Positions 62,313-64,000 of a DNA stretch of 64,000 nt are shown here, piece by piece; position 1 is the first letter of the stretch, and each line of letters opens with the position of its first letter. Under the pieces are notes generated by a model. That model saw nothing but the letters and a program-made list of their open reading frames with translations. It was not told the origin of the DNA and did not search any database. The stretch is from Candidatus Roseilinea sp. GTDB lineage: Bacteria > Chloroflexota > Anaerolineae > J036 > Brachytrichaceae. Made by a program: the position numbers and the translations under genes. The stretch spans positions 4,462,001 to 4,526,000 of the forward strand of contig AP024676.1 in the NCBI GenBank assembly GCA_025998955.1, given 5' to 3'.

Positions 62313-62353
62313 GACGCAGGGTGCGAGGCCTAAAACGTAAGACGCAAGACGAA
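62313..62353. repeat. ACGCAAG-type heptamer array upstream of the DUF72 gene
   Basis: Units ACGCAGG, then ACGTAAG-ACGCAAG-ACGAAAC at 62335-62355. Same family as 49276-49317 and 56734-56796. Confidence 0.7.
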
Positions 62354-62385
62354 ACCATTCTTCCCTCACGATCTACAATGCGCCC

Positions 62386-63264
62386 ATGACGCTCTATCTG
62401 GGCTGCCCGATGTGGGGACTGAAGACGTGGGTGGGCAGCTTCTTCCCGCCGGGCACGCAGCCGAAGGACTTCCTCGCGACCTACAGCCGGCGCCTGAACG
62501 CCGTCGAAGGCAATACCACTTTCTACGCCCTGCCGGATGCAGACACGGTCGCGCGCTGGCGCGACGCCACGCCGCCGGGATTCAAATTCTGTTTGAAAGT
62601 CCCCCAGGCGATCAGCCATTACAAGCGGTTGCGCGGCTGCGAGGTCGAGACCGCCGCGTTCGCCGATCGCCTGCGGCTGCTAGGCGACCGGCGCGGGCCG
62701 GCCTTCCTGCAACTGCCACCGGCGTTCAGTGCGGCACACCTAAGCGCGCTCGATGATTGGCTGGCCGCGTGGCCGGCCGATCTGCCCATCGCTGTCGAAC
62801 CGCGCCACGCCGATTTCTTCGGCCCGGCGGAAGCTGAGTTCGATGCGCTCCTACGCCGGTACGACGCGGCACGTTGCATCTTTGACACGAAGGCGCTGTT
62901 TAGCGCGCAGGCGTCTAGCCCGGGAGTTGCGGAGGCCCAAGCGCGCAAACCGCGCTTCCCCACGCGTTATACGCGCACGGCAGCATTTGCCTTCGTGCGC
63001 TATGTCGGACATCCCGACGTGTCGGCGAACCGGCCCTGGCTGGAAGGGTGGGCTTCCCATGCAGCGAAGTGGCTGGCCGGCGACGAGGACATCTACTTCT
63101 TCTGCCATCACCCCGACGACACGCACGCACCTGCGCTCATCCGCCTTTTCTATGACCTCGTCGGTGAGCTTTCGCCGGCGCGACCGCCGCTCCCGGACTG
63201 GAATGTAGCCGATTCGTCGGCCCAACCAGGTTTGTTCGACGGCCAAGCACGCCGAAAATCCTGA
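62386..63264 (+). CDS. DUF72 domain protein
   Basis: A 292-residue TIM-barrel-like protein of the DUF72 (YecE) family: LGCPMWGLKTWVGSFFPPGTQPKDFLATYSRRLNAVEGNTTFYALPDADTVARWRDATPPGFKFCLKVPQAISHYKRL, and later LPIAVEPRHADFF. No established function. The start is fixed by a TACAAT six bases upstream. Downstream lies the promoter of a LacI-type gene on the same strand. Confidence 0.88.
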   Translation: MTLYLGCPMWGLKTWVGSFFPPGTQPKDFLATYSRRLNAVEGNTTFYALPDADTVARWRDATPPGFKFCLKVPQAISHYKRLRGCEVETAAFADRLRLLGDRRGPAFLQLPPAFSAAHLSALDDWLAAWPADLPIAVEPRHADFFGPAEAEFDALLRRYDAARCIFDTKALFSAQASSPGVAEAQARKPRFPTRYTRTAAFAFVRYVGHPDVSANRPWLEGWASHAAKWLAGDEDIYFFCHHPDDTHAPALIRLFYDLVGELSPARPPLPDWNVADSSAQPGLFDGQARRKS

Positions 63265-63382
63265 TCCCGTTTCATCGTGTCGGTTGAACAATTACTGAAC
63301 TTGTTCAAAGCGAATTGAGCATGCACGGGATTCCAAGAATCAATTTTTGACCATTTTGCCGGGATTTTTAACAATAAAACAC

Positions 63383-63410
63383 TTGACATGATCTCTCTGA
63401 GCCCTATACT
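63383..63410 (+). promoter_or_regulatory. Sigma-70-type promoter of the LacI-family gene
   Basis: TTGACA (63383-63388), 16-bp spacer, TATACT (63405-63410). It is the only near-consensus -35/-10 pair recognised in the window, in an A+T-rich gap. Confidence 0.75.
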
Positions 63411-63417
63411 GATATTT

Positions 63418-63450
63418 GTTCACTGAATAGATGTGTCTATTTCAGTGAAC
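63418..63450. promoter_or_regulatory. Palindromic operator at the transcription start of the LacI-family gene
   Basis: Inverted repeat GTTCACTGAA (63418-63427) and TTCAGTGAAC (63441-63450), with inner TAGA/TCTA, starting eight bases after the -10 box. The position suits autorepression by the downstream LacI regulator or control by another repressor. Confidence 0.65.
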
Positions 63451-63479
63451 TCATGTTCGAACAGACGATGGGAGGTTCC

Positions 63480-64000
63480 ATGTCTGCGCCTGCTACGCTG
63501 CGCGATGTCGCTAAACTTGCCGGTGTATCCCTCGGCACAGCATCGCAGGCTTTGAACAATCGCCCCAACGTGCTGCCCGAGACGCGCAATCGTGTGCTGG
63601 ATGCAGCCCGTGCGCTTGGATATTCGCCTCGCAATGCCCACAGCGGCGCTCACAATCTCTCCGTCATCGGCATGCTGACCAAGCACGATGTCGGCCCGCC
63701 GGCACCGTTCAACGTGTTCTTCTCACATGTGCAGGCCGGCATCGAGCAGGAATGCCGCGCCCATCGCATCAGCCTGATGTTCGCCAGCGTCGAAGTGGAT
63801 GAGAGCAATCGTCCCATCGAGTGGCCGCGCATGATCGAGGACAAGCACATTGACGGCCTGATCCTCATCGGCATCTATCTCCCAGAGGAGGCACGCAGCG
63901 AATTGCAACGCAAATTGGGCAGGCTGATCGTGCTGGTGGACGGCTACGCGCCCGGCGCGCCATTCGATAGCGTGCTGATTGACAACCTCGGCGGCGCAAC
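63480..64000 (+). CDS. LacI-family transcriptional regulator, 3' truncated by the window
   Basis: The frame from ATG 63480 stays open to the right edge (173 codons visible). The LacI HTH occupies residues ~6-52 (LRDVAKLAGVSLGTASQALNNRPNVLPETRNRVLDAARALGYSPR), followed by the start of the periplasmic-binding-protein-like effector domain (VIGMLTKHDVGPP..., DGLILIGIY, VLIDNLGGA). GGGAGG lies five bases before the ATG. It presumably controls a sugar operon beyond the window. Confidence 0.9.
   Translation, partial: MSAPATLRDVAKLAGVSLGTASQALNNRPNVLPETRNRVLDAARALGYSPRNAHSGAHNLSVIGMLTKHDVGPPAPFNVFFSHVQAGIEQECRAHRISLMFASVEVDESNRPIEWPRMIEDKHIDGLILIGIYLPEEARSELQRKLGRLIVLVDGYAPGAPFDSVLIDNLGGA

Overview
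The window looks like a chromosomal segment of a phototrophic member of the Chloroflexota, most like the Anaerolineae-type phototrophs ('Candidatus Roseilinea' group). This is inferred from family recognition, not from a database search. The main evidence is an adjacent geranylgeranyl reductase (bchP, 47987-49207) and (bacterio)chlorophyll synthase (bchG, 49359-50306). A fused MurF-alanine racemase, a T-box-controlled trpEG pair, Uma2/DUF4058/DUF72 genes and many intergenic repeats fit the same picture. The DNA is G+C-rich throughout, except for one small A+T-rich gene (46531-47097).

Layout. 1-13938: a plus-strand sugar-catabolism operon with translationally coupled genes. It holds a truncated (alpha/alpha)-barrel protein, a SorC-type regulator behind a palindromic operator, a PfkB kinase, a class II aldolase homologue (frameshifted), E1-alpha, E1-beta and E2 of a 2-oxoacid dehydrogenase, a GH38 alpha-mannosidase, an aldose-epimerase homologue (frameshifted), a D-lyxose/D-mannose isomerase and a RhaD-like aldolase-dehydrogenase. 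14154-21947: ribosomal protein L25, trpG and trpE behind a T-box leader with an apparent Trp specifier, a GNAT enzyme, a Tat-exported triple-fasciclin protein, fmt and a DUF4058 gene. 21991-25445: a sugar ABC importer. 25771-28493: a MITE-like element, then a RodZ-like gene and rimO. 28497-34128: a two-component cluster, a possible small RNA, fabH, fabF and a small hypothetical gene. 34281-46422: sufE, a site-2 protease, murF-alr, a secreted repeat protein, an intradiol-dioxygenase-like lipoprotein, an OmpR/HK pair, a STAND-type ATPase and a flavoprotein. 46531-55092: a minus-strand block with Uma2 proteins, bchP, bchG, three glycosyltransferases and an orphan E1-beta. 55127-64000: an ABC-2 exporter split by an MFS gene, a tRNA, a zinc-ribbon protein, TrpB2, a pRiA4b ORF-3-like protein, DUF72 and a right-truncated LacI regulator.

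Three patterns run through the window. First, dispersed repeats: a ~180-bp MITE-like family (GGGTGCATT terminal repeats; one copy with a perfect 8-bp target duplication), a second ~170-bp family, and heptanucleotide arrays of two types, one of which sits in frame inside a glycosyltransferase gene. Second, at least twelve genes have a -10-like hexamer only 6-10 nt before the start codon and no Shine-Dalgarno sequence, which suggests leaderless mRNAs. Third, genes inside operons use ATGA overlaps, while several operon-internal or long-leader genes keep strong Shine-Dalgarno sequences.

Working model of the first operon: mannosides are cut by GH38, mannose is isomerised to fructose, PfkB phosphorylates it, aldolases cleave ketose phosphates to C3 units, and the E1/E2 complex oxidises the resulting 2-oxoacid. 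No E3 gene is present, so lipoamide dehydrogenase would have to come from elsewhere.
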